Below are positions 30,448 through 33,231 of a stretch of 33,231 bases of DNA, one piece after another. Source of the DNA: Candidatus Nealsoniibacteriota bacterium. Lineage in GTDB: Bacteria > Patescibacteriota > Minisyncoccia > Minisyncoccales > PWPS01. The DNA lies in assembly GCA_003561025.1 (NCBI GenBank), contig PWII01000060.1, forward strand, positions 1 to 33,231, given 5' to 3'. Below the pieces are notes generated by a model. That model saw only the letters and a program-made list of their open reading frames with translations, was not told the DNA's origin and searched no databases. The position numbers and the translations under genes were made by a program. Positions within the stretch are counted from its first letter, which is position 1, and each line of letters opens with the position of its first letter.

Positions 30448-31017
30448 TTAAGAACTAAATAGTATATTTGCAAAATAATCTTTTTCATCTTCAATTTTTT
30501 GTTCGACAATTCCACTCAGCGTTACTTCAAGCAGAAACTTTGGACCCTCAATAATAAATCCGTCCTCAAAAACGAGCGTGTCCTCTTCTCTTATTTTTCC
30601 GTTTATCTTTTGAAGGATTTCGGAAAAATAATCTTGCTTTTTTGGAGGAACCTTTATTATAAGATCCTCTTCTCCTATATCGATACTTTCAATCTCTCTC
30701 AAATATATCTCTTTTTTTTCTTTATCGGAAAGACTAAAAGCGCCACCTTTTGCTTTCTTAATCGCTAAAGAAAAAAGATTCTTTTTTCTGTCTAGCAATC
30801 TCATTCGCGCATTGAATTTTTCTTTATCCTTGCACTCTGAAAGCAATCTATCTTTCTCTTTTTCCAACACTTCTTCTTCCTTTTCTGTCAAAGACTTTAT
30901 CTCGGCCTCTCCTTCTTCTCTTATCTTGTCAAGTATCAATTCATACTCTTTTCTAATCTCCTTTTTCTCTTTTTCTCCTTCTTTTTTGATTTCCTGTAAA
31001 AGTTTTTCTATTTCCAT
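30448..31017 (-). CDS. atpE: V/A-type ATPase subunit E (peripheral stalk)
   Basis: This 189-residue protein fits the peripheral-stalk subunit E. It has a long charged N-terminal coiled coil (residues about 1-90, rich in K and E, with MRLLDRKKNLFSLAI at its end). A smaller C-terminal domain of alternating strands follows (DLIIKVPPKKQDYF, FEDGFIIEGPKFLLEVTLSGIVEQK). Its start is adjacent to the K stop, and C follows after 2 nt. Sequence conservation in this family is low, so position between K and C is an important part of the evidence. Confidence 0.85.
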   Translation of the reverse strand: MEIEKLLQEIKKEGEKEKKEIRKEYELILDKIREEGEAEIKSLTEKEEEVLEKEKDRLLSECKDKEKFNARMRLLDRKKNLFSLAIKKAKGGAFSLSDKEKKEIYLREIESIDIGEEDLIIKVPPKKQDYFSEILQKINGKIREEDTLVFEDGFIIEGPKFLLEVTLSGIVEQKIEDEKDYFANILFSS

Positions 31018-31491
31018 TTAAACTGTTATTCCGTTTAAGATTAATATTGTTGCAAGTAGAGATATAACGGCGTATGTCTCAACCATTGCAGAAAGAATAA
31101 TAGCTTTTCCGACCTCCTCAGGTTTTTTTGCAAGTGTTGATATACCGGCTGTACTTACCCTTCCTTGAAATGCTCCCGAAAAAAGACCTGCAATTGCTAT
31201 TGGTAAGCAAGCAAACATGATTTGCCACCCGACTGATGCTGAAATTGCGACTACTTCACCTTCAAAGATACCGATTTTTTGTAGAGCCAAAACTGCAGCC
31301 AAGAATCCGTATATACCTTGAGTTCCGGGAAGAACTTGAAGTAAGAGAGCCTTCCCAAATTTTTCCGGCTCTTCAGAGATAAGACCTGCGGCTGCTTGAC
31401 CTACATGACCGATTCCCATCGCTGAACCGACACCCGGCAGTGCTACTGCTAACGCTGCCCCTAAAATTGCGATTGCGATACTAAGTTCCAT
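31018..31491 (-). CDS. atpK: V/A-type ATPase subunit K (rotor ring proteolipid), sodium-type signature
   Basis: This 157-residue proteolipid has four membrane helices (two fused hairpins), as in Enterococcus hirae NtpK. The ion-binding positions known from NtpK are all matched: L54, T57, Q58 and Y61 in LPGTQGIYG, Q109 in AFQGR and E138 in MVETYA. In NtpK the equivalents L61, T64, Q65, Y68, Q110 and E139 hold sodium. Long shared segments such as EPEKFGKALL and LAKKPEE support the assignment. The inference is a sodium-coupled enzyme, direction unknown. It lies 12 nt after subunit I. Confidence 0.95.
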   Translation of the reverse strand: MELSIAIAILGAALAVALPGVGSAMGIGHVGQAAAGLISEEPEKFGKALLLQVLPGTQGIYGFLAAVLALQKIGIFEGEVVAISASVGWQIMFACLPIAIAGLFSGAFQGRVSTAGISTLAKKPEEVGKAIILSAMVETYAVISLLATILILNGITV

Positions 31492-31503
31492 GGTTTTAAA
31501 TAA

Positions 31504-33231
31504 TTAATTGTTAATAACTTTTATAAAGCGACCTTTCTTTGTGAATGGTTTAAAATATTTACCCCCTCCCTCCATAAATTTGGAAAAAAACTCTACAAAT
31601 TGAAGTCTTGCGGAATGGATAAATGCGCCAAGAGCATTAATGAGCAGATTTCCTACATGTCCAACAATAAGCACAATACCCGCTATAAGCCAGTTGAGAC
31701 CGGGAACAGGAATCATCTCCATAACTAGAACGGCTATCATATTTATAACAGCTGCAATAATTCCGGTTGCAAGCCCGAGTGCCAAGATTCTTGAATATGA
31801 GAGGATGTCACTAAAATAACCAACCAGCCCATAAATTGCCCCAAAACCTTTTCCAACTTTTAATAAAATATTTGCTTCTACTGATGCAAAGATAGCAAGA
31901 AGTAGCATAAAAATTAATCCAGAAATAGCAAACGCATAACTACCTGTAATAAGTGTCATTACGACTCCTATAAAAAATACGATAGAGGATCCATTGCTAC
32001 TTATCCCCTCTCTTATATTCTTATTTTTAATTTTCCAGATAAGCCCAATCAGGAGACCGACAAAGATTTGAAAAAATCCAAGCATCAAAACAAACTGAAG
32101 AGTTCCAATAGGGTCATTAATCGGATCTGCAACTCTTAGAGACTTGGCAATATCGGTTCCAAACACTGTTCCAGCAAAGATTCCCGCAATTGTGGTTAAT
32201 AGCCCTCCAAAAATAAATAGATTAAAAAAATTATCTACATCACCACCTTTGAACATTCTTTTTGCAAGAAAAGAGAGTGCAATTAAAAGCACTCCATAAC
32301 CGGAATCGGATAAGGCGAGGGCAAAGAAAAATATAAAAAATGGTGCAAGATATATAGTTGGATCTAACTCATCTTCTTTTGGAAGTCCGTAAACACCCGT
32401 GACTATTCCAAAACTTTTCCCAATTCCTCTGTTTTCCAATATAACAGGAGGATTATCATCTTCTTCTAGTGGCAATTCATTTAGCAGATAGAATGGAGAA
32501 ATTGCCTCTATCTCTTTTTTCGCCTTTTCTATCTTATTTTCTGCAATCCATGCCTTGATGCTGAAATAATTTTTAGTACTCTCCCCTTCTTCAAAAAATT
32601 CTTCTTTTTCAATTTGCCAGGAGAGCCAATCAGAAAGTGCCTCCATCTTAGGAACAAAGAAAAGAATTTTTTGTACTTCCTTTTTTTGTATATCAATCTC
32701 TGGATCTATCTCGCTAAGCTCTTTTTTCCTCTCTTCAATTGCTGTTTCTGGGTTTTTTTCCCAAAAAACCTCCTCTTCTCTTGCGGAATACTTTTTGAGA
32801 TAATTTATAAAAGTCTGTGCCTCTTTCTTAGGGTAAAAGATAGCAAAGTAAAAATTAACTAAATCGGTCTCACCCTCCTCTATAAAATAATTATTTTTCT
32901 TTGGAAGATTATTTAGAAATTCTTCTTTTTCCTTTATTTTTATCGATCCAGCAAAAAAAGATACTTTATTTAGAGCATTGTCTTTGAATATTGATGTCTT
33001 TTCAAATCTTTGTATTGCAGTAATCTCTTCCAATAGATTATTTTTTCTTGTATTTAATCTGTTTAATTTTTCTTCAATCTTTGAGCACTTTTTAATGATT
33101 TTATCAACATATGATGAGGTCGCTATCTCTTCAAGTTCGGTTTGCTTAAAATTATTTTTTATTGGGACAAAGCTATATAAGAGATTTTTTATAAAATTTT
33201 CCGTTGGTTTGAATTCTTCAAGAAAGGACAA
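31504..33231 (-). CDS. atpI: V/A-type ATPase subunit I, N-terminus outside window
   Basis: Subunit I is the membrane stator that forms the ion half-channels against the K ring. The visible 575 residues include a charged cytoplasmic domain (about 1-285) and a C-terminal membrane domain with seven or eight helices. Typical segments are FFALALSDSGYGVLL, FGAIYGLVGYFSDILSYSRILALGLATG and GHVGNLLINALGAFIHSARLQFVEFFSKF. The last in-frame codon at the window edge is TTG, but the family N-terminal strands that precede this region are missing. The gene therefore almost certainly continues past the window. Confidence 0.94.
   Translation of the reverse strand: MSFLEEFKPTENFIKNLLYSFVPIKNNFKQTELEEIATSSYVDKIIKKCSKIEEKLNRLNTRKNNLLEEITAIQRFEKTSIFKDNALNKVSFFAGSIKIKEKEEFLNNLPKKNNYFIEEGETDLVNFYFAIFYPKKEAQTFINYLKKYSAREEEVFWEKNPETAIEERKKELSEIDPEIDIQKKEVQKILFFVPKMEALSDWLSWQIEKEEFFEEGESTKNYFSIKAWIAENKIEKAKKEIEAISPFYLLNELPLEEDDNPPVILENRGIGKSFGIVTGVYGLPKEDELDPTIYLAPFFIFFFALALSDSGYGVLLIALSFLAKRMFKGGDVDNFFNLFIFGGLLTTIAGIFAGTVFGTDIAKSLRVADPINDPIGTLQFVLMLGFFQIFVGLLIGLIWKIKNKNIREGISSNGSSIVFFIGVVMTLITGSYAFAISGLIFMLLLAIFASVEANILLKVGKGFGAIYGLVGYFSDILSYSRILALGLATGIIAAVINMIAVLVMEMIPVPGLNWLIAGIVLIVGHVGNLLINALGAFIHSARLQFVEFFSKFMEGGGKYFKPFTKKGRFIKVINN

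Noticed and set aside
33229..33231. TTG at the window edge as the start of subunit I
   Set aside because: The family's N-terminal region is missing, so the frame most likely continues beyond the window.

Overview
The window is an AT-rich, densely packed bacterial chromosome segment with 35 protein genes, many of them overlapping or separated by a few bases. No rRNA, tRNA, CRISPR array, transposase or phage structural gene was seen. Compact genes, a single Xer-type recombinase beside small unknown proteins, variant peptidoglycan enzymes and the near absence of Shine-Dalgarno motifs suggest a Candidate Phyla Radiation (Patescibacteria) organism. The presence of ribosomal protein bL9 fits Parcubacteria-like lineages better than Microgenomates. 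This placement is inferred from gene content only. UGA acts as a normal stop (kef and ftsW end with TGA), so the UGA-glycine code of Gracilibacteria/SR1 does not apply.

Layout: 3-4686 (+) holds an MscS channel (cut by the window edge), a Kef-type transporter fused to an RCK domain and a SpoIIM-like domain, a YfiH/PgeF protein and GalU. 4683-6644 (-) is a three-gene unit: a small unknown protein, a protein with an integrase-like N-terminal domain but no catalytic domain, and Fmt. 6756-18083 (+) is a long cell-wall and housekeeping region: ThpR, MurC, a very acidic membrane-anchored protein, trigger factor, a lone receiver protein, a D,D-carboxypeptidase-like protein, MraY, MurD, FtsW, MurG and GltX. 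18084-18476 is the only long gap; it carries a consensus promoter, several dyads and a possible small RNA or leader upstream of a tyrosine recombinase (18477-19433). 19434-19760 contains a GC-rich perfect palindrome, a small membrane protein with its own terminator, and the promoter of bL27. From 20020 to the end nearly everything is on the minus strand: PyrG, bL9, a CtpA-type protease, the three-gene AmmeMemoRadiSam set, and a V/A-type ATPase operon in the order I-K-E-C-F-A-B-D.

How the parts fit: the ATPase rotor subunit carries the residues that bind sodium in Enterococcus hirae NtpK, so sodium may be the coupling ion. The Kef fusion and MscS at the other end would handle cation and osmotic balance. 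The wall genes form a reduced division/cell-wall cluster (murC, mraY, murD, ftsW, murG) with changes at usually conserved positions in MraY and FtsW.

Regulation: eight promoters recognised here share an extended -10 of the form TGnTAnnnT. In four of them (unknown gene at 6644, murD, murG, ctpA) the -10 lies 6 or 7 nt before the ATG, which predicts leaderless mRNA. The best leads for new biology are the Kef-RCK-SpoIIM fusion, the leaderless promoter class, the structured region upstream of the recombinase, the GC-rich palindrome and the SAM-domain protein without a recombinase catalytic domain.
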